A stretch of DNA of 64,000 nucleotides from Streptomyces uncialis. GTDB taxonomy: Bacteria; Actinomycetota; Actinomycetes; Streptomycetales; Streptomycetaceae. The stretch is from assembly GCF_036250755.1 (NCBI RefSeq), contig NZ_CP109583.1, positions 4,774,001 to 4,838,000 of the forward strand. The letters are read 5' to 3'. Every line of letters starts with the position of its first letter. Position 1 is the first letter of the stretch. The position numbers were made by a program, and so were the translations under genes. Below are positions 1 to 7,713 of this stretch, piece after piece. The notes beneath the pieces were generated by a model. It did not search any database and had not been told where the DNA came from. It saw only the letters and a program-made list of their open reading frames with translations.

Positions 1-700
1 GCGCGGCGTCCCGGGCGAGGTCCAGCAGCAGCGCGGTGTCGACGTCGAGGTCGATGCCCAGCTCGTCCTTGACCGCGGTCATCCATTCGTCCAGCACATG
101 CCCATGCTCCCTGATCCGGGCGCGGGCCGTCGCGATGTCCTGCCAGGTGTCGCAGTCGAAGGAGGCGAGGGGGTCGGGGAGCCGGACCACGCGGAGGGCC
201 GCGATCAGGGGGCGCAGCGGCAGACCGGCCGGGCCGCCGTGCTCCCTGATCCGCGCGGCGAGCGCGTCGCGCAGCGGGCGGGTGCGGTAGGCGGCGACCA
301 GTGGCTGGTCACGGCCGTGCGCGTCGGTGAGCAGGACGGCGTCGGCGTCGGGGACGGCGTTCAGTGCGGCGGGCAGACCGCGTACCGACCGGCGGTCGAG
401 GAACGGCAGGTCGGCCGAGAGGACGACGGTCACGGGGGCGGTGACGTGCCGCAGTCCGGCGTCGAGGGCGGCGAGGGGGCCGCCGCCGGGCGGGTCCTCC
501 CGGGCCCACCGCACGGGTCGGGCGGTGGGCCGTGGCGCGGCGACGACGACGGTCGACGCGGCGTCGGCGCAGGCCGTGAGGACACGGTCGAGCAGCGTGC
601 GGCCACCCACCCGTATCCCCGGCTTGTCCGCCCCGTCGAGGCGCCGGGCGGCACCTCCGGCGAGGACCACGGCGTCGTACGCGCCGTCATTCGCGGTCAT
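1..700 (-). CDS. MobA-like NTP transferase with C-terminal DUF6457-like segment (partial, runs off left edge)
   Basis: Open from an ATG at 700 to the window edge without a stop, giving 233 visible residues. Residues 10-26 carry the nucleotidyltransferase signature (VVLAGGAARRLDGADKP), matching the LAGGxSxRxGxDK loop of MobA/IspD-type enzymes, and a later LSADLPFL segment fits the metal-binding aspartate region. MobA attaches GMP to molybdopterin; related enzymes use other nucleotides, so the substrate is not certain. The last ~45 visible residues (HVLDEWMTAVKDELGIDLD...) look like the DUF6457 helical module often fused to or next to such enzymes in actinobacteria. An ATG at 690 is an alternative start. 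The gene is co-directional with the bkd operon, 93 nt away. Confidence 0.8.
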   Translation of the reverse strand, partial: MTANDGAYDAVVLAGGAARRLDGADKPGIRVGGRTLLDRVLTACADAASTVVVAAPRPTARPVRWAREDPPGGGPLAALDAGLRHVTAPVTVVLSADLPFLDRRSVRGLPAALNAVPDADAVLLTDAHGRDQPLVAAYRTRPLRDALAARIREHGGPAGLPLRPLIAALRVVRLPDPLASFDCDTWQDIATARARIREHGHVLDEWMTAVKDELGIDLDVDTALLLDLARDAA

Positions 701-793
701 CCCCCGAGTATGGGCGCTGAGTGGATCAGCGCCGCCCCGGGGGCCGTCGTGGTGGTCGGCCGGCGCTCGGGGGAGGCGGCCCAGGGGTGCGGG

Positions 794-2362
794 TCAGAGG
801 GTGCGCAGCAGCACCGCCGGTTGTTCCACGCAGTCCGCGACGTACCGCAGGAAGCCGCCCGCGACCCCGCCGTCGCACACCCGGTGGTCGAAGGTCAGGG
901 TCAGCTCGACGACCTGGCGGACCGCGAGCTCTCCTTCGTGGACCCAGGGCCTCGGGATGATCCGGCCGACGCCGAGCATGGCGGCCTCGGGGTGGTTGAT
1001 GATCGGGGTGGAGCCGTCGACACCGAAGACGCCGTAGTTGTTGAGCGTGAAGGTGCCGCCGGTGAGTTCCGCGGGGGTGAGGCGGCCTTCGCGGGCCGCG
1101 TCGGTGAGCCGGGCGAACTCGGCGGACAGCGACTCGGCGTCGCGGGTATGGGCGTCCTTGACGACGGGCACCACCAGACCGCGCGGGGTCTGGGCCGCGA
1201 ATCCGAGGTGCAGGGCGTCGAACCGGACGATCTCCCGGGCTGCCGTGTCGACCGTGGAGTTCAGCTCGGGGTACCGCTTGAGGCCCGCGGCGCAGATCCG
1301 GGCGAGGAGCGCGAGGAGCGAGACCCGCGGGCCGGTCCCGGCGTTCATCGCGGTCCGCGCGCGCATCAGCTCGGTGGCGTCGGCGTCGACCCAGACGGTC
1401 GCCTCGGGTATCTCCCGGCGGCTGCGGGCCAGCTTGTCGGCGACGGCGCCCCGTACGCCCTTCAGCGGGGTACGGACGACGCCGCCCGCGGGGACGGACC
1501 GGTCGGCCGGGGAGCTCTCCGCCGACGGGCGGGGGGCCGGGGTCGTGGCGTGGTCCTGGCCGGGCACGGCACGCGGGCGTGTGCGCGCGGCGTGGGCCGC
1601 GTACTCCACGTCGGCGCGCAGTATCAGGCCGTCGGGGCCCGATCCGGCCAGCTCCGCGAGGTCGATGCCGTGCTCCCGGGCGAGCCTGCGCACGAGCGGC
1701 GAGATCACGGGGACGGGGCCGTCCCCCCGCGCGGGTGCCGTGCCGGGCGCGGCCGGGGTGTCCCGTCCGGCGGTCACGGACACGGGGATGCCGACGGGGG
1801 CGGGCCCAGGAGTCCCGGGGGTCCCGGTGGCCGGGGCGGTGCGCGGCACGGTGGCGGTCGGCCTGGTGGGGCCGACCCGGCGGCGCCGGGCGGGCGCCGC
1901 GGCGGTGCCGTATCCGACGAGTACGTTGCCCGAGGCGCCGTCGGCCTCCCGGGCGGCCCCGTTCGTGGCGGAGCCGTTCGTGGCGGAGCCGTTCGCGGCA
2001 GATCCGCTCGGGGCGGCGTCGTTCGCGGCGGCGTCGTGCGCGGCGGCGGGGTCCGCCGTGCCGGACGGGGCCGGGGTGGCCGTCTCCAAGGCGTCCGGCA
2101 CCTCGTCGGGGCTCAGCGCGCCGACCGCCACGGTGATCAGCGGCGCGCCCACGGGCAGTTCCGTGCCCTCCTCGCCGAAGCGGGCGGTGACCACCCCGCC
2201 GTACGGGCAGGGCACCTCGACCATCGCCTTCGCCGTCTCCACCTCGACCACCGGCTGGTCGACGGCGACGACGTCGCCGACCTCCACCAGCCAGTGGACG
2301 ATCTCCGCCTCGGTGAGTCCCTCCCCGAGATCGGGCAGCTTGAATTCCAGCACCTGTGCCAT
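794..2362 (-). CDS. bkdC: Branched-chain 2-oxoacid dehydrogenase E2 (dihydrolipoyl acyltransferase)
   Basis: 522 aa. The E2 core takes the acyl group from E1 on its lipoyl arm and passes it to CoA. Domains in order: lipoyl domain 1-80 with lipoylation Lys45 in VETAKAMVEV; a hinge rich in Ala, Asn and Gly at about 100-200 with NGSAT-type repeats; a peripheral-subunit-binding domain at about 217-255; and a catalytic domain at about 300-522 with the DHRVCDG active-site motif near 490. The ATG overlaps the E1beta stop by one base (TGATG), so it is the last gene of an E1alpha-E1beta-E2 operon. No E3 is present, so dihydrolipoamide dehydrogenase must be supplied elsewhere. In Streptomyces such complexes make isobutyryl-, isovaleryl- and 2-methylbutyryl-CoA, starters for branched fatty acids and some polyketides. 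Confidence 0.95.
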   Translation of the reverse strand: MAQVLEFKLPDLGEGLTEAEIVHWLVEVGDVVAVDQPVVEVETAKAMVEVPCPYGGVVTARFGEEGTELPVGAPLITVAVGALSPDEVPDALETATPAPSGTADPAAAHDAAANDAAPSGSAANGSATNGSATNGAAREADGASGNVLVGYGTAAAPARRRRVGPTRPTATVPRTAPATGTPGTPGPAPVGIPVSVTAGRDTPAAPGTAPARGDGPVPVISPLVRRLAREHGIDLAELAGSGPDGLILRADVEYAAHAARTRPRAVPGQDHATTPAPRPSAESSPADRSVPAGGVVRTPLKGVRGAVADKLARSRREIPEATVWVDADATELMRARTAMNAGTGPRVSLLALLARICAAGLKRYPELNSTVDTAAREIVRFDALHLGFAAQTPRGLVVPVVKDAHTRDAESLSAEFARLTDAAREGRLTPAELTGGTFTLNNYGVFGVDGSTPIINHPEAAMLGVGRIIPRPWVHEGELAVRQVVELTLTFDHRVCDGGVAGGFLRYVADCVEQPAVLLRTL

Positions 2363-3369
2363 CAGCTATCCGCCTCCCACTGAAGCCGGGCCACGGCGTC
2401 CAGGATCCGGTCGACGCCCGGAAGGTGGTGCCTTTCGAGCATCGGCGGCGGATACGGGATGTCGAACCCGGCCACGCGCAGTACTGGAGCCTCAAGGTAA
2501 TGGAAACAGCGCTCGGTGACCCGGGCGGCGATCTCGCCACCCGGTCCGCCGAAGCCGCCCGCCTCGTGGACGACGACGGCGCGGCCGGTCCTGCGCACCG
2601 AGGCGCAGACGGTCTCGTCGTCGAAAGGCACCAGCGAGCGCAGATCCACCACCTCCAGGTCCCACCCTTCGGCCGTCGCCGCCTCGGCCGCCTCCAGGCA
2701 GACGGGGACGGACGGCCCGTACGTCAGAAGCGTGGCGCTGCGGCCTGTCCGCCGCACCACCGCGCGTCCGATGGGTTCAACGGACAGCGGGTGGTCCGGG
2801 TTCCAGTCGGCCTTCGACCAGTACAGCCGCTTCGGTTCGAGGAAGACCACGGGGTCGTCGGAGGCGATGGCCGCGCGCAGCAGCCCGTAGGCGTCGGCGA
2901 CGGTCGCCGGGGTGACGACATGCAGACCGGGTGTGGCCAGGTAGTACGCCTCGGAGGAGTCGCTGTGGTGCTCGACCCCGCCGATGCCGCCGCCGTAGGG
3001 CACGCGCACGGTGATCGGCAGGGGCATGGCGCCCCTGGTGCGGTTGCGCATCCGGGCCACATGGGAGACGAGCTGCTCGAAGGCGGGGTAGGCGAACGCG
3101 TCGAACTGCATCTCCACGACGGGCCGCAGCCCGTACATGGCCATGCCGACGGCCGCGCCGAGGATGCCGGCCTCCGCGAGCGGGGTGTCCGCGCAGCGCT
3201 CGTCGCCGAACTCCGCGGCGAGCCCGTCGGTGATCCGGAAGACCCCGCCGAGGGTGCCGACGTCCTCGCCCATGACATGCACGGCCGGGTCGTCGGCCAT
3301 GGCGTCCCGCAGGGCGCGGCCCAGGGCCTGGGCCATGGTCGCGGGTTTGGCGGCGACGGTGGTGCTCAT
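2362..3369 (-). CDS. bkdB: Branched-chain 2-oxoacid dehydrogenase E1 beta subunit
   Basis: 335 aa, close to the usual size of E1beta. It forms the alpha2beta2 thiamine-diphosphate decarboxylase with the upstream E1alpha. Recognisable segments are MGEDVGTLGGVFRITDGL near the N-terminus, PLAEAGILGAAVGMA (transketolase-type pyrimidine-binding domain), HHSDSSEAYY, and the C-terminal transketolase domain with VVVHEAGGFGGPGGEIA. The ATG at 3369 overlaps the E1alpha stop by four bases (ATGA), which supports both the start and translational coupling. A much longer open frame continues upstream in the same phase but lies under E1alpha and is not used. Confidence 0.95.
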   Translation of the reverse strand: MSTTVAAKPATMAQALGRALRDAMADDPAVHVMGEDVGTLGGVFRITDGLAAEFGDERCADTPLAEAGILGAAVGMAMYGLRPVVEMQFDAFAYPAFEQLVSHVARMRNRTRGAMPLPITVRVPYGGGIGGVEHHSDSSEAYYLATPGLHVVTPATVADAYGLLRAAIASDDPVVFLEPKRLYWSKADWNPDHPLSVEPIGRAVVRRTGRSATLLTYGPSVPVCLEAAEAATAEGWDLEVVDLRSLVPFDDETVCASVRRTGRAVVVHEAGGFGGPGGEIAARVTERCFHYLEAPVLRVAGFDIPYPPPMLERHHLPGVDRILDAVARLQWEADS

Positions 3370-4529
3370 CGGGGCGTTCCTTCCGGCCGGTCCTCGGCTG
3401 CCGCGGCGATCTCGGCGCGCAGCTGTGCTTCCTGTTCGCGCAGCTGGGGGGTCGGCTCGGCGTAGACGTGGGCGAAGAGGTCCATGGGGTCGAGCGGGGC
3501 GTCCTGGTTCATCCGGGCGCGCAGGTCGGCGGCCATGGTCTCGGCGTCCGCCCGTACGGCTTCCAGGGTGTCCGCGTCGAGGAGCCCGCGGGCGGTCAGC
3601 TCGGCCTCGACGAGGGCGACGGGGTCGTGGGCGCGCCAGGCGTCGCCGTCGGTGGGGGCGCGGTAGCGGCCCGCGTCGTCGGCGTTGGTGTGGGCCTCGA
3701 CGCGGTAGGTGAGGGCTTCGACGAGGGTAGGTCCGCCGCCCGCGCGCGCGTGGCGGACGGCTTCGGTGAGCACCTCGTGGACGGCGAGGGCGTCGTTGCC
3801 GTCGACCAGCCGGCCGCGCATGCCGTAGCCGACGGCCTTGTGGGCGAGGGAGGGGGCGGCGGTCTGCTTGTCGAGCGGGACGGAGATCGCGAAGCCGTTG
3901 TTCTGGACGAGGAAGACGACGGGGCTGCGCCAGACGGCGGCGAAGTTCAGCGCCTCGTGGAAGTCGCCCTCGCTGGTGCCGCCGTCGCCGACCATGGCCA
4001 GCGCGACCACGTCGTCGCCCTTGAGCCGGGCCGCGTGGGCGAGTCCGACGGCGTGCGGGAGCTGGGTGGCGAGGGGGGTGCTGAGCGGGGCGACCCGGTG
4101 CTCGTAGGGGTCGTAGCCGGTGTGCCAGTCGCCGCGCAGCAGGGTCAGCGTCTCGACGGGGTCGACGCCCCGGGCGATCACGGCGAGGGTGTCGCGGTAG
4201 CTGGGGAACAGCCAGTCGCGCTCCTCCAGGGCGAACGCGGCGCCGATCTCGCACGCCTCCTGCCCGGTGCTCGACGGGTACACGGCGAGCCGGCCCTGCT
4301 TGGTGAGCGCGGTGGCCTGGGTGTTGTAGCGGCGGCCGCGGACCAGCGCGGTGTGCAGGCGCCGCAGCAGCTCCGGGTCCGCCTCACGGGCCGCGGGGGT
4401 GCCGAGGACGCGGTACGGCTCCGCGTCGGGCAGCAGCGGGGCGGGATCGGTACGCGGGGTCCAGGCGGGGGGCGGGGTGGGCGTGTATGCCCCGCGCTGC
4501 TCCATCACCGGTGTGCTGTGCCTCTTCAC
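3366..4529 (-). CDS. bkdA: Branched-chain 2-oxoacid dehydrogenase E1 alpha subunit
   Basis: 387 aa from a GTG at 4529. It catalyses thiamine-diphosphate-dependent oxidative decarboxylation of the keto acids of valine, leucine and isoleucine. The ThDP motif is visible as GDGGTSEGDFHEALNF followed by VVFLVQNNGFAIS. The GTG was chosen because GAGGAGG sits 7 nt upstream (about 4536-4542); the internal ATG at 4505 has no ribosome binding site. It is the first gene of the E1alpha-E1beta-E2 operon. A palindrome matching the operators of the nearby paa genes lies at 4603-4616 just upstream, so the operon may answer to the TetR regulator at 5463-6053 as well as to the divergent Lrp-type regulator. Confidence 0.94.
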   Translation of the reverse strand: MKRHSTPVMEQRGAYTPTPPPAWTPRTDPAPLLPDAEPYRVLGTPAAREADPELLRRLHTALVRGRRYNTQATALTKQGRLAVYPSSTGQEACEIGAAFALEERDWLFPSYRDTLAVIARGVDPVETLTLLRGDWHTGYDPYEHRVAPLSTPLATQLPHAVGLAHAARLKGDDVVALAMVGDGGTSEGDFHEALNFAAVWRSPVVFLVQNNGFAISVPLDKQTAAPSLAHKAVGYGMRGRLVDGNDALAVHEVLTEAVRHARAGGGPTLVEALTYRVEAHTNADDAGRYRAPTDGDAWRAHDPVALVEAELTARGLLDADTLEAVRADAETMAADLRARMNQDAPLDPMDLFAHVYAEPTPQLREQEAQLRAEIAAAAEDRPEGTPR

Positions 4530-4600
4530 GCGTGCACCTCCTCGTCGAAACGGTCTCCTCGTGGGAGCGGTGGAGGCGGCGACGGGGTGCCACGCCTCAC

Positions 4601-4620
4601 CTACCGATTGTTCGGTCGTC
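4601..4620. promoter_or_regulatory. TetR-type (PaaR-like) operator, site 1, upstream of the bkd operon
   Basis: Core ACCGATTGTTCGGT at 4603-4616 in the bkd/lrp divergent region. Read on the minus strand it differs at one position from the core at 13184-13197. On the minus strand it falls between TTGTGC and TAGGTG hexamers 18 nt apart, a plausible bkd promoter. The half-sites ACCG...CGGT fit the ACCGNNCGNNCGGT core I recall for Corynebacterium PaaR, except for one centre base. Confidence 0.7.
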
Positions 4621-4717
4621 GGCACAATCTGGCTACAGGCACCGCCAGGCTGTGGACAAACGGTTCTCCACATCCTGGGATAGGCGCAGTACGTCCATGG
4701 TAGGGAGGCCGGGGGAC

Positions 4718-5311
4718 ATGGCATCTGAACGAATGGCCGACGGGGCCGGGGCACAGGGCCGGGGCGGGCCGGAGGACGACGGCCGCCCGGAGCCTGGCGA
4801 TCCGGCCCGGGAGGAGTCCCTGGGACTCATGGCCCGGGGCCCGGCCGGACCCTCCGCGCTGCCGCCCCGGCCGCTGGACGCCATCGACCGGGACATCCTC
4901 CAGATCCTCCAGACCGACGGCCGTGCGTCGATACGCTCGGTCGCCGAACGGGTCCATGTGTCGCGGGCGAACGCGTACGCGCGGATCAACCGTCTGGTCG
5001 AGGACGGTGTCATCCGGGGGTTCGGCGCCCGTATCGACCATGAGCGGGCCGGGCAGGGCGCTTCGGCCTACATCACCCTGAAGATCGTCCAGAACTCGTG
5101 GCGCACGGTCCGCGAGCAGTTGCGGGCGCTGCCGGGCGCCGCGCACATCGCCCTGGTCAGCGGGGACTTCGACGTACTGCTGCTGGTGCACTCCCCGGAC
5201 AACCGGGCCCTGCGCGAACTGGTCCTGACCCGGCTCCAGGCGATCCCTGAGGTGCTGAGCACCCGCACCCTGCTGGTCTTCGAGGAGGACCATCTGTACC
5301 CCGAGCCGTGA
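4718..5311 (+). CDS. bkdR: Lrp/AsnC family transcriptional regulator (BkdR-like)
   Basis: 197 aa. After a disordered extension of about 50 residues comes an AsnC-type winged helix (about 53-105: LDAIDRDILQILQTDGRASI, with recognition helix VSRANAYARINRL) and then the RAM/AsnC effector-binding domain with the GDFDVLLLVHSP core. Lrp-family proteins usually sense amino acids, and a divergent Lrp gene next to bkd genes is the classic arrangement of BkdR regulators in actinobacteria and pseudomonads. The ATG at 4718 has GGGAGG about 9 nt upstream; ATGs at 4697 and 4733 are in frame. The effector (perhaps a branched-chain amino acid) is inferred from context only. Confidence 0.88.
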   Translation: MASERMADGAGAQGRGGPEDDGRPEPGDPAREESLGLMARGPAGPSALPPRPLDAIDRDILQILQTDGRASIRSVAERVHVSRANAYARINRLVEDGVIRGFGARIDHERAGQGASAYITLKIVQNSWRTVREQLRALPGAAHIALVSGDFDVLLLVHSPDNRALRELVLTRLQAIPEVLSTRTLLVFEEDHLYPEP

Positions 5312-5462
5312 CGGCCCCGGGGCGGGGTCCACGCGCGCGGGTGCACTTCGGCACGGAGTGACGTGGGCAGCGTGCACGCGCGCGGGGCGACGTTGGGCGG
5401 GATGGCGTCGGGTGAGGGCGGCGGGGTGACGTACGACGGTCGTGGGTCGGCTCCGCCGGGGG

Positions 5463-6053
5463 TCAGGGTTGGCGGCGCAGGCCCTCGAAGACGAGGCGGA
5501 CCACGGCGTCCACGACCTCCCGGTCACCGCTGCCCCGGCTGTCGGGGCGGTACCACTCCACGATCGAGTTGATCATCCCGAAGACCAGCCGGGTGGCCAG
5601 CCGGACCTCGATGTCCCCGCGCACCTCGCCGTCGGCCGCCGCGGCCTTCAGCAGATCGGAGACCCGGTGGTCGAAGTCCCGGCGGCGCTCCAGCGCCCAG
5701 CGCTCGGTGTCGGTGTTGCCGCGCACCCGCAGCAGCAGCGTCACATAGGGCAGTTCGCCTATCAGCACCTCGACCATGCGCCGGGTGACGTACTCCAGTC
5801 GCTCCACGGCGCGTCCCACGCGCGCGGGTTCCTCGTCGAGGATGCCGAAGAGGCCGTCCAGGGCCCGGCTGACGGCCCGTCTCAGCAGTTCCTCCTTGCT
5901 GGTCACATGATGGTAGATGGACGACTTGGAGATGCCCGCGGCCTTGGACAGATGCTCCATGGAGGTGCCGTCGTAGCCACGTTCGTTGAAGACGGTGACC
6001 GCCACGGCGAGCAGGGACTCAGGGGTGTACGTGTCGCGCTTCGGGGCGGTCAT
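5463..6053 (-). CDS. paaR: TetR family regulator, probable repressor of phenylacetate genes (PaaR-like)
   Basis: 196 aa. A TetR_N helix-turn-helix fills about residues 10-56 (LLAVAVTVFNERGYDGTSME, AGISKSSIYHHVTSKEEL); the rest is the helical ligand-binding domain. The start overlaps the paaH stop (ATGA), so it is co-transcribed with paaH. Known TetR-type PaaR proteins repress paa operons and are released by phenylacetyl-CoA. Three near-identical palindromes in this window (4603-4616, 7622-7635, 13184-13197) precede bkd, paaH/paaN and paaA. This is the only TetR gene here, so I infer it binds all three and represses its own operon. Effector and direct binding are untested. Confidence 0.82.
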   Translation of the reverse strand: MTAPKRDTYTPESLLAVAVTVFNERGYDGTSMEHLSKAAGISKSSIYHHVTSKEELLRRAVSRALDGLFGILDEEPARVGRAVERLEYVTRRMVEVLIGELPYVTLLLRVRGNTDTERWALERRRDFDHRVSDLLKAAAADGEVRGDIEVRLATRLVFGMINSIVEWYRPDSRGSGDREVVDAVVRLVFEGLRRQP

Positions 6054-7564
6054 GAGGCGGGCTCCCGCTTCTCGGAGGCGTAGGCGTGGCGGTAGAGCGC
6101 CAGCGAGGGGGCGTAGCGGCCCGAGGGGTCACGCAGATGCAGATCGTCCAGCAGGGAGTGCGCCCAGCTGCGGCCGAGCCTGCGGCTCCACGCGAACGGG
6201 CCCAGCGGGTAGTTGACGCCGAGCCGCATCGCGGTGTCGATGTCCTCCTCGGTGGCGACGCCCTTGGCGACGGCGTCCATGGCCAGGTCGATCAGCCGGG
6301 CCACGGTCCGCGCGACGATCATCCCCGGGACGTCCCCGATGAGGCTCACGTCCTTGCCGAGCGCCTGGAACAGCCCGGTGGCCTCCTTCAGGGTGCGTGC
6401 GGAGGTGTCCTGGGAGGCGGACAGGGCGATCCGGGTGGCGGCCCGGTAGTCGAGGGCGAGATCGAAGTACACGACGTCCCGGAACTCCACCGACGTCTGG
6501 CCGTCGGCCAGCGCGAGCTGACCGCCGCCGGGCAGCAGCAGCCGGGTGCCGTGGTCCTCCTCCTCCTCGCGCACGGGGATGCCCGCCTCGCGGATCAGGT
6601 CCAGCAGCGCCCCGGCCGGGCCGAGATCGCCCTCGGCGACGACATGGGCGGGCACGGGCGCGGGGTCGGCGGTGTGCGGTTCGGGCTGTTCGGCGTCGTC
6701 CCCGTACGCGTACCAGCCGCGGCCGGCCTTGCGGCCGAGCATCCCGGACTCGACGAGCCGCCGCTGGGCCAGCGACGGGGTGAACCGCACATCGTGGAAG
6801 AACGCCTCCCACACCGAGCGGGTGACCGCCTCGTTGACGTCCTGGCCGATGAGGTCGGTGAGTTCGAACGCGCCCATCCGGAAACCGCCGCACTCGCGCA
6901 GCACGGCGTCGATGGTGGCCGGGTCGGCGCCCTGGTACTCGTGCACCGCGAACGCCTCGGCGTAGAAGGGGCGCGCGATGCGGTTGACGATGAACCCGGG
7001 GGTGTCCGCGCAGGCGACCGGGGTCTTGCCCCAGGCCATGGCCGTCTCGTACGCGCGCGTGGCCGACGAGAAGTCCGTGGCGAAACCGGAGACCACCTCG
7101 ACCAGCGGCAGCAGCGGCGCCGGGTTGAAGAAGTGCAGCCCCACACAGCGGCCCGGGTGCCGCAGCGCCCCGGCGATGGCGGTCACGGACAGGGACGAGG
7201 TGTTGGTGGCGAGCAGACAGTCGTCGTCGACGATGTCCTCCAGGTCGCGCAGCAGCCGCTGCTTGACCTCCAGCCGCTCCAGGACGGCCTCGATCACCAG
7301 GCCGGACCCGGCGAGCGCCGAGAGCGTGGTGACGGGCTCCAGCCGGGCGCGGGCCGCGTCCCGCTCGGCGGCGTCGAGGCGGCCCTTGTCGACCAGCCGG
7401 TCGAGCCGGGCGCCGATCGCGTCGGCGGCCGACGCGGCGCGCCCGGGTTCGGCGTCGAGGAGCCGTACGGGGTGACCGGCGGTCAACGCGACCTGGGCGA
7501 TGCCCTGGCCCATGGTGCCGGCACCCACCACGGCCACCGGGCTGCTGAGGTCGATTGCTGTCAT
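6050..7564 (-). CDS. paaH: 3-hydroxyacyl-CoA dehydrogenase PaaH
   Basis: 504 aa. It oxidises 3-hydroxyadipyl-CoA to 3-oxoadipyl-CoA with NAD+ in the lower phenylacetate pathway. The N-terminal Rossmann motif VAVVGAGTMGQGIAQ (about 10-24) is followed by the 3HCDH_N domain with the LATNTSSLSVTAIA and GLHFFNPAPLLPLVEVV signatures. Two 3HCDH C-terminal domains follow: one from about 190 (DTPGFIVNRIARPFYAEA) and a second from about 390 (DVPGMIVARTVARLIDLAMD). The duplicated C-terminal domain and ~500-residue length match PaaH/FadB2-type enzymes rather than the ~290-residue short form. It is divergent from paaN across a 149-nt promoter region with the TetR operator. Confidence 0.92.
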   Translation of the reverse strand: MTAIDLSSPVAVVGAGTMGQGIAQVALTAGHPVRLLDAEPGRAASAADAIGARLDRLVDKGRLDAAERDAARARLEPVTTLSALAGSGLVIEAVLERLEVKQRLLRDLEDIVDDDCLLATNTSSLSVTAIAGALRHPGRCVGLHFFNPAPLLPLVEVVSGFATDFSSATRAYETAMAWGKTPVACADTPGFIVNRIARPFYAEAFAVHEYQGADPATIDAVLRECGGFRMGAFELTDLIGQDVNEAVTRSVWEAFFHDVRFTPSLAQRRLVESGMLGRKAGRGWYAYGDDAEQPEPHTADPAPVPAHVVAEGDLGPAGALLDLIREAGIPVREEEEDHGTRLLLPGGGQLALADGQTSVEFRDVVYFDLALDYRAATRIALSASQDTSARTLKEATGLFQALGKDVSLIGDVPGMIVARTVARLIDLAMDAVAKGVATEEDIDTAMRLGVNYPLGPFAWSRRLGRSWAHSLLDDLHLRDPSGRYAPSLALYRHAYASEKREPAS

Positions 7565-7613
7565 GCTCGCAGATCCTCCCGCACGGGGTTTTCCACAGGT
7601 TCGGCGGACCCCC

Positions 7614-7641
7614 TTGTCCCGACCGATCGTTCGGTTACTCT
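7614..7641 (+). promoter_or_regulatory. paaN promoter with embedded TetR-type operator, site 2
   Basis: TTGTCC at 7614-7619 and TACTCT at 7636-7641 are spaced 16 nt. The palindrome ACCGATCGTTCGGT (7622-7635) occupies the spacer, which is the expected geometry for repression by occlusion. The 18-mer at 7619-7636 is the exact reverse complement of the 18-mer at 13183-13200 before paaA. The site also lies in the divergent paaH control region. Confidence 0.75.
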
Positions 7642-7713
7642 AGCTCTGTCCGCCTGTTCCTGCCCAGCTCGTCGGCTCAGTCAGCAGCCGTCCCGAGGAG
7701 GAGTTGGTCCCCC

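Noticed and set aside
3370..4254. Long upstream extension of the E1beta frame
   Set aside because: It lies under E1alpha, and the ATGA overlap at 3366-3369 fixes the E1beta start.
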